The notes under the pieces: generated by a model
Databases searched by the model: none
Told to the model about the DNA's origin: nothing
The model's input: only the letters and a program-made list of their open reading frames with translations
Assembly: GCA_038496675.1 (NCBI GenBank)
Contig: CM076651.1
Location: forward strand, 25,322,182 to 25,386,181
Source of the DNA: Rachycentron canadum
Lineage: Eukaryota > Chordata > Actinopteri > Carangiformes > Rachycentridae
Direction of reading: 5' to 3'
DNA: 64,000 nt
Part shown: positions 1-13,014 of the stretch, piece after piece
Position numbering within the stretch: the stretch's first letter is position 1
Layout of the letters: each line of letters starts with the position of its first letter
Position numbers and translations under genes: made by a program

Positions 1-182
1 GGGGTTAATTGTGGCAGAACAGGTTTTAGTTACATGACACTTTCCATTGGAATTTCATTTGCAATGACAGGGAATAAATCTTACAGAAAATAAGCAAATG
101 AGTCATCAGTTGTCTTTTTGAGTGGTTTCTTATCTCCTGCCCTCCATTTATTTACACATTCCTTCTTTCTCTGGGGCATCAG

Positions 183-2660
183 GTTCGCTTCCTGGAGCAG
201 CAGAACAAAATGCTGGAGACCAAATGGAACCTGCTGCAGGGACAGACCACCACCCGCTCCAACATTGACGCCATGTTCGAGGCCTACATCGGCAACCTGC
301 GCAGACAGCTGGACAGCCTTGGCAACGACAAGATGAAGCTGGAGGCCGACCTGCAAAATATGCAGGGCCTGGTGGAGGACTTCAAGAACAAGTGAGTGAG
401 GAGGGGGCGATGGGGGCCAAAAATGAACAATTTCATGCAGCATCAAGCCTTTTCTGTCACCGAAAGAAGCAGATGGGTCAACTAGGATTCATATTTTATA
501 TTTTTTCATTTCATTTGCACTGAGTAGTTTTCAAAAGACCTTTCTGTACACTGGGTTAATCTTTTTGTGGACTACTCCCTACATCTGTCCATTTCTTGCA
601 TCACATAAACCCGAGGGAATTACAACACAGAGAAAGCCTGTTCTGAACTCCAATTGCATTACATATGACAGGAGGTAAACTCGTTTTATACCATTGGCTG
701 TCAGGAAATCTGTCTGTAGCTTTACGTAAGAGGACAAAAGCAGCACTGTCCTGAAGACAAACAGGTTCAACAGTGTCATACATATTTTGTCAGTTGTCCA
801 CATACAAATAGAGCAAATAAACGGAGGGACCCCCGAGGGAAAAATATGAGTAACAGCTCTAGGGCTTGGCCCTAAGTCAACAGAGTGAGACAAATGGCCC
901 AAATGAGTTCAAGAGTCAGGGATGGACTGCTTGTGCCTCCTAGTGTTACATCAGTGTATTAACTCTCAGAAGTGAACAGGAGCATGACTGGTCTGATTTT
1001 TCCCTCTCAGGTATGAAGATGAGATCAACAAGCGCACAGAGTGTGAGAATGACTTTGTCCTCATCAAGAAGGTCAGCATCAGGATTTACTCAACTACAAA
1101 TTTCATACCCCATTCCAATTTTCTGTTCTCTTACAGAAAATGTGAATGTTAATCAGTTCTAACAAAGGCTTTTTTTGGTTTCAGGATGTCGATGAGGCCT
1201 ACATGAATAAGGTGGAGCTGGAGGCCAAGCTTGAGAGTCTGACAGATGAGATCAACTTCCTTAGGTCGATCTATGAGGAGGTACGGTGGCGTTGTTTGTT
1301 TCGTACTTTCTCTCCAGCCATTAAAACTGCCAGCCTCCAAACTGCTGGCTGCTTTCATCAGCAGTATTTGTGATTTATCTATCCAGTCAAGGCATTCTTA
1401 TGATATTTGTGGTCTCATCTTGGAATAGTTCAACATCTGTGTGACATCTTGACTCGCTTCTTGCACAATCCTTGAGGTGATGTTGACTAATCTCTAGTTT
1501 TTTCTTCACCTCTTCAGGAACTGCGTGAGCTTCAGAGCCAGATCAAGGACACCTCAGTCATTGTGGAGATGGACAACAGCCGCAACCTGGACATGGACTC
1601 CATTGTGGCTGAAGTCAAGGCTCAGTATGAGGACATCGCCAACCGCACCCGTGCCGAAGCAGAGACATGGTACAAGACTAAGGTGATGGACGATTCTTAT
1701 TTAGACCTTACATTATTTTTCTTCCTAATTTTGTACCTCAGCAAAAGCATTCATCAGTTGACGAGTCAGTACATGGTCCACTCATCAAGTTTGTAATATC
1801 TTGTGGTTTCTGATGTTCATGTAGTTCGAGGAGATGCAGACATCGGCCAACAGATATGGGGATGACCTGAGGACTACCAGGACAGAGATCGCAGACCTCA
1901 ACCGCATGATTCAGAGACTGACATCAGAGATTGATGCTGTGAAGGGACAGGTATGGAAACACAGGCACACTGGCATTTTTAGCCAATATATTATGGTTTT
2001 AGGCATCCAACAATCAGAAGAATTGACAAAATATCATTTTTATAAAAATCTTTTCCCCAGCGTGCCAACCTGGAGGCCCAGATCGCTGAGGCCGAGGAGC
2101 GCGGTGAGCTGGCTGTGAAGGACGCCAAGGCCCGCATCAAGGACCTGGAAGATGCCCTGCAGAGAGCCAAACAGGACATGGCCCGCCAGATCAGAGAATA
2201 CCAGGACCTGATGAACGTCAAGCTGGCCCTGGACATTGAAATCGCCACATACAGGAAACTGCTGGAGGGAGAGGAGGACAGGCTGGCGAACGGCATCAAG
2301 GCCATCAACATCTCCCAACAGAGCAGTAAGTCACCACTGTTGGCAGAGCTTTAATTGTTTGGATTCTGTTTGGTTCTTGTTCAGTTTCAACAGATTGCAC
2401 ACATTTTAAAGTTTTCTCCAACCTCCCTCCTCTCAACAGCAAGCTACAGCGGGTTCCCCATGGACACCTTGAAGAGCAGCTACTCCAGCAGCTATTCCAG
2501 TGGTTTTAGCAGTGGATACGGCAGCAACTTGGGCGGCTTCAGCGGTGGCAGTGCTGGTGGATACAGCAACACCCAGAGCAAGAAGAATGTTGTTATCAAA
2601 ATGATCGAGACCAAGGACGGCAGAGTGGTGTCTGAGTCCTCTGAGGTCATTGAGGATTGA
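183..2660 (+). CDS. krt8: Type II keratin, keratin-8-like (3' part; first exon outside window)
   Basis: Type II keratins pair with type I keratins to build epithelial intermediate filaments in the cytoplasm. Seven coding exons are visible: 183-391, 1011-1071, 1185-1280, 1518-1682, 1825-1950, 2061-2325 and 2440-2660, with AG/GT borders and a continuous frame of 380 codons plus stop TGA at 2658-2660. The first visible exon opens with VRFLEQQNKMLETKW, the usual start of type II exon 2, so only the head and early coil 1A are missing. Exon sizes 209, 61, 96, 165 and 126 match the type II rod pattern. The rod ends with the helix-termination motif EIATYRKLLEGEE. The tail is Ser/Gly/Tyr-rich and ends KMIETKDGRVVSESSEV plus IED, like the keratin-8 tail. 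Oddity: the intron normally at the end of the 221-nt exon is absent, giving one 265-nt exon. The family is certain; the krt8 name rests on the tail and is less sure. Confidence 0.9.
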
Positions 2661-2758
2661 GCTGTCTAGTTTAGAGGTGTAGCTACCTGTCTGCTATGAT
2701 CTCCTCTGCCTCTCTGATAGTTTTATACTCACAGTTCACCCCCTGCCCAAACTATTTT

Positions 2759-2764
2759 AATAAA
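2759..2764 (+). terminator. Poly(A) signal of the keratin-8-like gene
   Basis: AATAAA lies 99 bases after the stop codon of the first keratin gene. A second AATAAA at 3246-3251, followed by a GT/T-rich stretch, could serve as a distal alternative. Which is used cannot be told from sequence. Confidence 0.6.
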
Positions 2765-2769
2765 CAAGT

Positions 2770-3840
2770 CTGAAGTAAAACGCTTGCCAGCCACTCTCCA
2801 ATACACCTAAATATGTTTTCCGTGAAGCAGTAAATGAACACTACCAAAGATCTGAAAGGGACCAAAGAATTTATGATCTGATGTCTGATGTCTAACTGTC
2901 TGTACTAAAAAATGTTTTGTCTTAGAAAGTGAGATAAAATAAAAAATGGGCTAATTGCAACTATGAAAAAAAACACTTCCTTGAAATCTGTGCAACAGCT
3001 ATTGCATATGCGAAGAGCTGTTACCTTTAAAACTGTTGCATCAAATGGACAGTGGTGTCAAAGGAATGTGAATGTACTGAAACAGTGCTTCAGTGTTGTT
3101 GGTCAACTAATGTCTTAAAATTGCCTGCTACAGTAGGTAGTGCATGTCTTCCCTATGTGTGTCCTGTAACTGAAACTGTTCGACCCCTTAGGAGGCTGCC
3201 CACATCATACTGTTGTCCTGAGGTGCTGTTTTTGCTACCAAACAAAATAAACGTGTTTACTGAAAAACATATTTGTGTTTCAATTTGAAATGATTACTCA
3301 AATAAGGAAAGAGAAAGCGATTTCAGTTTGGAAGGAGGGGAGAGAAGTTAAGAAGAAGATATAGTTGATTAATTTTTCTCATTCAGGTGAATGGAGCAGT
3401 GGTCACAGACTTCTGGACACCACTGTAGTTTAGAAAGATACGTGTGTCATATGGAAAAGTCAAAAGAACATTAGACTTTGTTTTTATATTTTTTCATTAA
3501 AGTTTCATAGGATTGATTGCAGAACTCAAGATAGATGGTCATGAAAAGTGATATCTTCAAAAACATTTTTTTTTGTGTGATAATAACCTGAGAAGAAAAT
3601 GTGAAAAAATTGAAATGATAAACACTTCACTGGACATAATTAGTGTTTGCTTCCTACACATACAGTTCACACACTATGTTAGTGGTCATGCAGTCAGCTA
3701 AGCAATGTCAGTAACAGTTCAGTGTGGTTAGACCTTAATTAATGTTTTTGTTTAGTTTCTCTGAAATGGATTTTTGGATTATTATACAGGGTTTAAAATA
3801 AGTTTCATCACTGCCTTTGATATGTGACTGACACGTTATT
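2770..3840. other. 3' flank of keratin gene, no gene seen
   Basis: AT-rich DNA. The first 480 bases could be extended 3' UTR if the AATAAA at 3246 is used. The short open frames have no keratin or other recognisable similarity. Nothing else is supported. Confidence 0.5.
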
Positions 3841-3854
3841 TTGTTCATTAGCTT

Positions 3855-5114
3855 GTTAAGAGCTGGGGGAATGCTGACTCGTTGACCTCTGGGAAGGCAG
3901 CTGGCCCAGATGGTGTGTGTCCGAGGCTGCTTAAGGACTGTGCTTCCCAACTGTTTCAACCTCTTCAAAGGCTCTTCAACCTGAGTCTACGGTTGGGGTC
4001 AATCCTGGCTCTGTGGAAAACATCATGACGACAGACCAGTGGCCCTCACTTCACACATCATGAAAACCCTGGAGCAGCTGCTTCTACGCCGACTGACACT
4101 CGAGGTCAAAGACACACTGGACCCCCTGCAGTTTGCATACAGTGAACACATTGGAGTGGATGATGCTATCCTCTACTTGCTCCACTGTGTCCTCTCTCAT
4201 CTGGAAGAATCTGGCACTTATGTGAGGATAATGTTCTTTGATTTTTCAAGTGCATTCAACACCATCCAACCCATCACACTCAGAGACAAGCTTAAAGAGC
4301 TGGGAGTGGACCCCTCCTTTGTTTCCTGGATTACAGATTACCTGACAGAAAGGCCACAGTTCGTCAGGCTGGGGAGCTGTGTCTCTGAGACAGTAATGAG
4401 CAGCACGGGACTCCACAAGGGACTGTTTTGGCTCCATTCCTGTTCACATTGTACACAGGGGACTTCAAGTACAATTCTGAGTCCTGCCATATTCAGAAAT
4501 ACTCTGATGATACTGTTATTGTGGCGTGTATCAGGAATGGACATGAAGAGGAGTATAGGGATCTGACAAAAGCCTTGAGTGACTGAAGTCTCAAAAACTG
4601 TCTCCTACTGAACACCTCAAAGACAAAGGAAATGGTAGTGGCTTTCCAAAGGTCCAAGCTCCCTCTTCAGCCAGTCAACATTGATGGGGTGGACATGGAG
4701 GTGGTGCCGACCTACAAATATCGAGGTGTACATCTGGACAACAAGTTGGATTGGTCTACAGAAAGGAGCAGAGTCAGCTCTTTTTCTTCAGGAGGCTCAG
4801 GTCTTTCAACATCTGTAGAAAACTCTTTTTTTCCTAGAGCCATAAAACTTTATAACTCTCTCTCTGTGTGAGATAGTCCATCATCTTTAATTAACTTTTA
4901 TTAATTAATTTTATTATTATTATTATTGTTGTGATTGTTATTATTACTATTGTTATTTTGTTGTTATTGTTGAAGTGATTTGTTGTCTTGTCTTTTTACC
5001 TGATCTTTTTGACAACTTCCCTCCAGGGATAAATAGAAGTATATTTATCTGTATCTGTATCTGTATCTATATCTGTATCTGTATCTGTATCTGTATCTGT
5101 ATCTGTATCTGTAT
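3855..5114 (+). mobile_element. Degraded non-LTR (LINE) retrotransposon, reverse transcriptase fragment
   Basis: The translation contains a reverse-transcriptase core in broken frames. GKAAGPDGVCPRLLKDCA is read from about 3892. A frame from 4039 then reads LDPLQFAY, IMFFDFSSAFNTIQP (the FDFSSAF box holding the first catalytic Asp) and VSWITDYLTERPQFVRLG. After a frameshift near 4420 comes a YSDDT box, in the place of YADD, and then YKYRGVHLDNKLDW. At least two frameshifts or deletions and an in-frame stop make it inactive. The 3' end runs into an (ATCTGT)n tail, as some fish LINEs do. The order of motifs is typical of fish elements of the Rex1/CR1 sort; the clade is inferred from memory of the motif order and not proven. 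Confidence 0.85.
5047..5114. repeat. (ATCTGT)n hexamer tract
   Basis: About eleven tandem ATCTGT units with one variant (ATCTAT). The tract sits at the 3' end of the LINE fragment and is probably its tail. Confidence 0.85.
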
Positions 5115-5587
5115 AGGACTGAACATGCAACAACACTGACCTTTTTCACCTCAGAGATTTTGACTTGTTCTTGCAAGAAGTTAAAGGAGCTAATTTAGCT
5201 GTTTACTTACCAGTCTAGTAGAAACGTTATGAGTTCAGCATCAAACTTCAACCCTCTGCTCGCCAACAGCTGTGTGCAGCGGTGGAAACCGACGCCAACG
5301 CAAGGCCTTTGGAGTTTGTAACATAAACAGAATGCAGCAATCATCAGTATTAGTTTTATTAATGATTGCACTTGTGCTTGTGTTTGCATTACATCAAGCA
5401 AGAAAGATACTGGAAGGTCTCCAAGGATTAAAAAAATACGGCCTTCTCTTAGCATAACCTCAAGAGTTTCTTCTATTATCATTGCACTGTACCATGTTTG
5501 TATTGTCAAAGTGTAACCATAGCCTTATTGTTATGTTTGAAATTATTAGCATCTAAAAGAATAGAGAAGAAAAACCATATATGTGTA

Positions 5588-5591
<4 letters not shown>

Positions 5592-5628
<37 letters not shown>
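5592..5628. repeat. (TA)n/(CA)n microsatellite
   Basis: Alternating TA units pass into CACACACA. It directly abuts a short CAGTACTGTGCAAAAA segment that matches the left end of the Tc1-type MITE at 36073. Confidence 0.85.
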
Positions 5629-5629
<1 letters not shown>

Positions 5630-5650
5630 GTACTGTGCAAAAATCTTATG

Positions 5651-5870
5651 CAAGGCAAGGCAATTTTATTTGTATAGCCCATTTTTACAGTTTGTCTCAA
5701 AGGGCTTTACATAGCATCATAACAACATCCTCTGCCCTTAGACCCTCACGTCGACTGAGGAAAAACTCAAAACAAAAAACCCTTTTAACAGGGAAAAAAA
5801 AGAGAAACCTCACGGTGAGAAACAGAGGAGGGATCCCTCACCCAGGACGGGCAGACGGGCAATAGATGTT
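5651..5870 (+). repeat. Dispersed fish repeat (GCAAGGCAATTTTATTTGTA type)
   Basis: The sequence starts with CAAGGCAAGGCAATTTTATT and contains a GGGCTTTACATAGCATCATA segment. A closely similar copy lies in the opposite orientation at 13015-13190. Such segments are common in teleost genomes as LINE/SINE-tail-like repeats; the exact family is not assigned. Confidence 0.75.
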
Positions 5871-8290
5871 GTATACAGACAAGAAAACAGGTAACAATAC
5901 AGAATATGCATAGCAGGGAAATGGTGTCAGGAGTTAATGAAGGCAGTTTTTGGTGGGAGGAAAGGCAGGGAGAGTCAGGCAGCTTAATGGGAGTAATGGG
6001 TGGTAGACTGGTTCCTGGGAGGGAAGAGCAGGTCGGTTTAACAGCAGGGGTAAAAGGGGAAGGGGGTGATGCAGGGGGCAGTTGGTGGAGAGAGATGGAG
6101 CTTCAGTGGATCTGTGGAAACACATTATGCCGCTCTTATTTTCTGGCTGTATTCTAATAAAGTACTAATTATATATGGTCATTATATCATTCAATTTAAT
6201 CAATTTAAAGGTGGCCTAATCTTGTGTAATCAAGTGGCCTCTATCTATCGGCCCAAATTAAATGTTGACCCATTATTCCAACTACTGAAATGATGAAATG
6301 GTGAAATTGCCCACAAGATTCTCTGGTTTAATGAAGTTATTTCTTCCTAAAATGTATCGTAGTTTTGAGAGAACATTGTTTTGAGAGGATAAAGTCTGAT
6401 AAAGTAATGATTTGTCTTGGTTATTTATAAGAGACACCATCATACAAAATTTTGTGATTGTTCCTTACAGCTGTATAGCCTCACTGTATCTGTGTGAACA
6501 GATTTTAGGTTTAATAAGCACTCTGTGAGTAAGAGTGCAGAAACACGCACATATAGAGTCAGGAGAGAGGATGGATCAATGATTTACCACCAGGGGGCAA
6601 TAAGTTACCACCTGAGCTGCAGTGCAGAATGAGTCCTGACCACACCCTCTCGCTGTGTGTGAATTGGGACCTTGGGAGTGAGAGCATTTTGGTCTTGGGA
6701 CATCATGGTCAGACCTGAGTTAGGGTTACAGTAAGGGTTGTGCAGTTAGATGTGATGGTTTAGGTTAAGTTACAGGATGAGGGAATTCATTATGGAGTTA
6801 CACAAACTTGAGCTTTAAGTCCCCAAGAAACAGCAACGTACATGCGTGGTTTTATAGACGAAAAAGTATAATTGTCATTTACCTTTATTCTGAAAAGGAG
6901 CCGTTATATATATGTCAAGCATGTTAACTTCAAAAAAGGTCGGAAAAAGCATCTATTTTGCGAACATGCACTAATCAGTGACACTAGCATTAGAGAAAAC
7001 ATGTTCGGTGCTAAATAGGAGCAAATAACATTTGTGTGCATGCATGCCAGTGTGTGTTTGCTTACTTGGCTGATGACACAGGAAGACAAAATGTCTCTCA
7101 ATGTGTCCCTGTAGCTTCTCTCAAAGTACGTCCTCATCCACAGTTGAAACACTGTAAAAATGAAAAAGATGGACCAACAGCAAATTGAATTGTATCTTAT
7201 GGTTTTAAAAAATGGGGACTGCTGGGGAGGGTGGAGCAGTGTTATCCAGCATTTTTGCAAGTTGTAACCTGAGGAGAACCTGAGGCCCATTTTACACTTT
7301 TCCACAAGGAGGCACTATTCTGTCCTTAGACCCATCAGCCACCTGGACAAGGCAACCTTTTTTTATTCTTCTTTTTTCATCATATATTCTTTTACATTTG
7401 GTGTATTGTTTGATTTAGTATTGATAAAGAAATCTGATTAATCAAGCTTGTAACAATGTACTGTGTATCTAATCACTGTGGACGAAAGATGCACATCAGA
7501 ATTTATAAAAATAATCAAAAGACAGTTTCATAAAACCCTGAAAGTCTGTTGACCAAAGATACATCACAATGAAAAGGAACATTTTGCAGACACCATTCAT
7601 TGTGCGTGCTACACCCTCTGTAGCAGCTCCACCCACAGTATCATCCACTGAAGCCATAAACAACTGATTCATAATCATTTAAGGGTATGCAGAGTGGGCG
7701 AGGTATGAAAAGGGAGGAGAAAGTGTTAGTCTGCTCTTTTGTCTTTAAAGTCTGAATCATGTCAGCTGAACTTTAGACATGCACAGATGTGCACAAACTG
7801 GGGTAGCAGACGTGTTTTTCTGTGCATTAGCTGACAGTGCAACAACTTTGCCTGTGTCATTAATTAAATTGCATTAGCAGATCTTTTATTTTTTTTTAAA
7901 TCTTTTATTAATTTTTTTGGGGGGGTTTCCCACAACAGTGATGGAAGAAGTGCTTAGATCTCTTACATATGTAACAGCAGTGATACCACAGAGTAAAAAA
8001 CTTCTGCCGTTAACATCCTAGTCAGCGACAATGTTTGTGGATCAAAAGTAAAAGTGTTTTTAGCCGTATGGATTATAGTATTACATTATTAGTCCTTATT
8101 GTTACAACATGTAACCCAATTTAGTCTAATTAGTTGAGCCAGATATAATCTAACTCCTTTATATTTATATTTATATTGAACTTTAGGTTAGATAATAACC
8201 TGTTCCTCTGTAGTTCCCCAGGTTCAGCACTCACTTGGGACCAGGGTGTGCACCAGCCAAGAATTACTGTAGTTTACACCTCAGGGAAAA
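5871..8290. other. Intergenic DNA, no gene seen
   Basis: Contains a G-rich purine stretch at about 5940-6110 and otherwise AT-rich unique-looking DNA. The longest open frame, 6904-7305 on the minus strand (133 codons), lacks recognisable domains and has unremarkable composition. I see nothing to annotate. Confidence 0.5.
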
Positions 8291-8475
8291 GATTCAAAAT
8301 TATTTTATTTACATAGCACCAAGTCATAAGAGAGTTACCTCAAGGTGCTTTACATATAGAGCAGGTTGAGACCAAACACTTAATATTAAGTTATTTAAAG
8401 GGACAAAAATCCCACCTTGAACAGCACTTGGCAACAGTAGCGGGAAAAAACAGTGGCAAGGAAAAAAGTTTAACA
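8291..8475 (+). repeat. Dispersed repeat fragment with AAGGTGCTTTACATA core
   Basis: TTTATTTACATAGCACCAAG followed by CTCAAGGTGCTTTACATAT and a GTGGCAAGGAAAAA end. It has the same general layout as the repeats at 5651 and 13015 but diverges in sequence, so it is either a related family or an old member. Confidence 0.5.
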
Positions 8476-8479
8476 TCCA

Positions 8480-10380
8480 AAAGATGTTGGTGAGTAAAGG
8501 AATGAAATTTGATCAGTAAATGAATAAGACTTTGAGTAAAAGGATGTTACTTTGCTACCTCCTCCTCCTCCCATACCCACATGAAAACAGTCAGTAGACT
8601 ATGGTTTGTCTGTAGTTTTAAGATAAACTTAATCTCAAACTTAATCTTGACCTTGACTCATCATCTATGGCACGAGATACTGGAATTCTTCATGAGGTGC
8701 ATTGATATAATAATTGCTCCAGTGGTATTTCCTCTCCATTAGTCAGTGCTTGGAGAAATTCCACCGCCCCAATCGGATGATCAATGAACTCATCTATGGA
8801 TCATACCACCTGCCAATGAGAGGCTTTAAAAGAAACCAGGGGCTTCTCAAGTACGTGGGGGCACATAGCAATAACCATCTCTGTACTTTCATTGTCATGT
8901 TTTAATCAGATTCACCCAACACAGTTATTACAGTCTGTGCTTGTATCTGATTGGGGCCTGTGGGCAAGGCTTGTGTTTACCACAGCCAGCAGAAAGCAGG
9001 CTCTGAAAAGAGTTACAGAGAAATTTAGTTCTTGTCAGAACCTGTTTTCATGCAGAGGCTCTTTGCGCTGTAGGGAGTGGTCCAAAAAAAAACAGAGATC
9101 GGAGACTCATAACAAAACTTATCAATGAAAATCTCAGCTAATCAACGGATAGCAGCGAGTAGTGCGCACAAATCCACTGACCTTGTTCATTGTACTCCTT
9201 TTCTGATCAGACAGAGAAAATATACCACTGAAGCGAGACCAGGTGTGTAGTGTTGGTGCTTGTTGGTAGGCGTGTGTATGGGTGTGAAAGGGCGTAGGCA
9301 CATCAATCAGGTACAGGAGACACAGAATCTAACCCCCATGAATGTGTAGTAAAGTACAGCAACTCAATCAGTTGTGTGGAGCCAAAAGCTTTAAAAGAGT
9401 CAAAACGCTGAAGGCATCTGTGCTTCACTATCATATTTGACATCACAATCATACACTCGAGTGCAGAAAAATTCTCTTCTTTATTAGTGACTCTCAGCTG
9501 ATGTAACGTGTAACTTTAATACAGCTTTTCAACTTGCCCATATTGAATTTGTAGATGAGAGGATGTTGCTGATCATTTTTGCTACTGGGCGTTATCTGTG
9601 ATCCACTTCAAGTCACAGCTCTGCAGAGGAAAATCAGGACCTATGACTAACAGTAAACTTCACATACTTCCAAAGAAACAAGGTTTTGTTGAGCTTAAGG
9701 TATTAGTGGGGTTTAGATCCCCTGAGACAGATTGGAACAACAAGAAGGAGAAGATCTGCCCTGCATTGTTTAAAAATCATCCACTCCATCATCCAGACAT
9801 CCAGTCCTTTAGAGATATTAAGTCCCAACTGCTCCCACCCGTTGTTAAACCCACCACTCTGGTATGATCTGAAGTTTGCACAGCTCAACTGTGTTTGAGT
9901 GCGATTGAGAGTCATAAGTATTAGACCTTAGCTCTTGGGCTGCTGGTCTGGTTTTGGTCCTTTGTACTGACTGAAGCTAAAGTTAGAGTTGACCTGCAGT
10001 AGATATGGAGAAGCAGCAGGAGCAGCGGCTGAATGATGTACTGCTGTGGATGGGAACACAAAAAAGCGCAGAGATTTGGCACCTGAGAACATCTTGGTTT
10101 TTATTTTGGTGCCCATGTTAACAGGCAAGCACACTGGCTGCATGACACACATGTTGCACTATGTAGAAATTTGGCATCTGGCCTATTTTTCATGCATAAA
10201 AAGCAAAAACAAGAGTAGAAACAACCAGTTGATTGTGAGTTCATGAAACATCACACAAGTGATGTCACCTCCCACATCTGTCTTTGTCTGGACTGAATTT
10301 GAATATGACACACACAAAAATGTTTTTTTTTAACCATTTAGCAGCTGCATGTGGAGCCAGTGGCATTTTGGAGACAAACA
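8480..10380. other. Intergenic DNA, no gene seen
   Basis: Open frames in this stretch are short (at most about 90 codons) and show no family signature. There are no long tandem repeats. Nothing further is supported. Confidence 0.5.
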
Positions 10381-10390
10381 GTCAGTGGTG

Positions 10391-10480
10391 ACCAAGTGTC
10401 AACTCACCATGACATCACCCATTGGTTGGTGAACCACTGTTTTGAAGCCATAGCCTGTGGAGTGGCCCCCTGATGGTCAT
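10391..10480 (-). repeat. Dispersed repeat family A, internally deleted copy
   Basis: Both ends of the family are joined by a large internal deletion. ACCAAGTGTCAACTCACC with ATGACATCACCCATTGG and GTTTTGAAGCC run directly into GTGGAGTGGCCCCCTGATGG. Compare the near-full copy at 57631-58090. Strand is set so that the copies at 12537, 30031 and 52591 count as plus. Confidence 0.8.
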
Positions 10481-12536
10481 CAGATAGAATGTAGCTTTAA
10501 GACGCTTCGCTGTTCAGCTTTTGTAAAATATATTTCCCAAAGGAAGGGCGATAGAAATATACAAAATATCCCATACATTTAAACTGATTATAGCTTTTTA
10601 TTGTGGCATTTGTCTTAACATAAACAGCCCCGTCCACAGCAGCACATCACTCTGCTTCTGTACCAGTGCTCCTGGCTGCTTCTCAAAGCTGGCAGCGCAC
10701 TGATTAAAATCTGCTCCAGCGAATAATAAGTACCTCACACAACCACAAATAACACAAACTATCACTTTAAAGAAGCAGGTGATATTTTTCTTTTATGCAT
10801 TGACAGCTTCAGACAACGAGTTGACAAATGTGGTGAAATTGTATAAAATCAATGCTCTGCAAAGTTGTATTCTCTATTTGATGCAACTCTGCCATAGAAA
10901 AACGCTGGGCTGGTTTATTAAGTTCAATGGTTTGTGTCAGCTGCAGCATTTTAAAACAGGGCAGAGCTGCTCACTGAGTGAAAGTGACTACTCTACGCTA
11001 ATTGTGCTCTACGTGTGGGTGAATCTTGCCAACCTGTTGGAACGTGTGAGAATTGAAGTGAGTGGAACAAGTTATGATTAGAGACAGAGAGAAAAAAATC
11101 CAATTCATTTCAGATGTGCTGAGGGGTGTGGTTTTTTACCTTGTGGCGGTTGTCATACTTCTCTGACAGAGCTGGCGCATTAGTTGCCTCAGGAAAAGAA
11201 CCAAGCCTTCACCTAAAGGTGGGGTGGCGCCAGCAGAAATCAAAACTGACCATAAATCAAACACCAGCATTTGGAGGCGAGTGACGCTCTGTACGTTGCA
11301 AAAAACATTGAAAGGTTAAGGGCTGAGATGACGGGTGGTTGGTTTTTGTTTGACAAATTGCCTTTGTTTAACACAGTCTCTGCAGCACAGGCCTCCTGCT
11401 TAAAACTCAGTCCAGATTCTATTTTTGCTCTGAAATGATTTGTGTTTGGGCCTAAATACTTGCAGACATGGAGGACAAACAGACAAGAGGTTGAACAAGG
11501 TAACCTGTCGAACATTCTAATTACAATGTCAGTTATCAGTGCATAGTAAAATGTGCCAAACATTGGATGGAGGCCCAGTATTCGTATTAAATTCTTTGGC
11601 CTTGCAGTGTTGATCAGACTATGTACCTTTAAACTTGAGCCAGCCTGATACTACTACTGTTTATTATATCAAAGGCTAAATGGAGACGTTGCTATATTTG
11701 TCAATATACACATGCTATATTTTACCCATTTATGACAATTCAAGTGGGCAACAGCTTTGAGAAAGCAAATAAAATGCAACCATTATGTTTTCACTATTTT
11801 ATTTTAATTTTTTGTATTTTAATCACCACGCACGTCATTTTGAACATGGCCTTTATTTAGACATAAGTGGGAAAGGCTGTTCACGGGCTGATCAACCATG
11901 AGGAAAGAAGAAGTAATTGATGTCTTCGGTGCAGACTGCAGGGTGAGGTCTGGTGAGGCGGTGTGAGGTGTATTTGTGAAGGTGACCATCCCATCCTGGA
12001 AAGTGCTCAGCATGTGAACACTGATTATTTCATCTTTCTGCAATGAACCTAATTATTTGTCAACATTAACAATGAGAAGGAGGAAGAGACACGTCAACAA
12101 TTAGTCAATCTAAACAGATTCCATTAATGCCTCATAGATACCTGTGAAAGCAGACTTCTATTTAATGATCATGCCACTGACTCTTATGCAAATTGCAAAA
12201 ATAGGTCACCAAGAGAGGACTTCATGTGCACAGTATAATGCAGATATTCCACCTGTATCTAGTATAGAAATAACACACCAGATCTTTAGGACTGTGTGAT
12301 ATCCTGAAAGTATAGCATGAATGACCATGGATTGTTTGAGATCCATTCACATATTGATATGTGGGAGAGTGAATAATGACCAAGACACACAGTAAGTCAT
12401 GTACACTGACTGGACAAAAATCAACTTGTCAGTGGCTTCAGGAGGACAAACTATAGACTGTTTATAAAAAAGGACTTAGACACTGAGGCTGTAAAGTGAA
12501 GCCAATGCTGAAGAGCCTTTAACCTCCATTCTCTTA
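10481..12536. other. Intergenic DNA, no gene seen
   Basis: AT-rich sequence without recognised genes or repeats. Open frames at 10779-11081 (+) and 11240-11563 (-) have no domain signature. Confidence 0.45.
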
Positions 12537-12980
12537 GCATCAGGGGGCAACTCCACTGGTTTTTAGAGAAGTCAGATTGTATTGAAGTCTATGGGAAAAT
12601 GTCCCTACTTCTCCCTTGATTTATTAGCTCAGTAAATGTTTTCCTCATGAGTTTATGGTCTCAGTCTCTAGTTTCAAGTCTTCAATACAACATGATGTTC
12701 ATTTTTAAATGATGGTCCATTTAGAGTAAAATAGACCATAAAGCAGGGGATGAGTTAGTGGGCGTGGTTACTCTGTGATTGACAGACTGTACCACCCAAT
12801 CAGGATAGAGTACAGAGCAGGTCAGCTCCACCCCTCACTCCTCCTCAGCTCCACCTTCTCCTCCAAATATGGTTTCTACAGTTTTTTTTTTTTTTTTTTT
12901 TTAAATAAGATGGCTGACGGCAAATGACAAACTGGAGACTTCAAAACAGAAGCTCACAGGCCGATGGGTGACATCATAGT
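12537..12980 (+). repeat. Dispersed repeat family A, near-full copy
   Basis: Begins at CATCAGGGGGCAACTCCACT and carries TTGAAGTCTATGGGAAAATG, CATAAAGCAGGGGATGAG, GGGCGTGG, CACCCAATCAGGATAGAGTA, a poly(T) run at 12882-12902, AAGATGGCTGACGG and a GATGGGTGACATCA end. The order matches, in reverse complement, the copies at 15911 and 57631. Confidence 0.9.
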
Positions 12981-13014
12981 AGGTCAGTTTAGCGCTACCA
13001 GAACAGTATATCAC

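Noticed and set aside
3735..3968. Minus-strand frame over the start of the LINE
   Set aside because: The opposite strand carries the recognisable reverse-transcriptase segment GKAAGPDG, so this is a shadow.
5044..5114. Regular hexamer array considered as a CRISPR-like array
   Set aside because: The units are contiguous 6-base repeats with no spacers, in vertebrate DNA at a LINE tail.
6904..7305. 133-codon minus-strand frame
   Set aside because: No splice context, no domain, and high Cys/Ser/Phe content typical of chance frames in AT-rich DNA.
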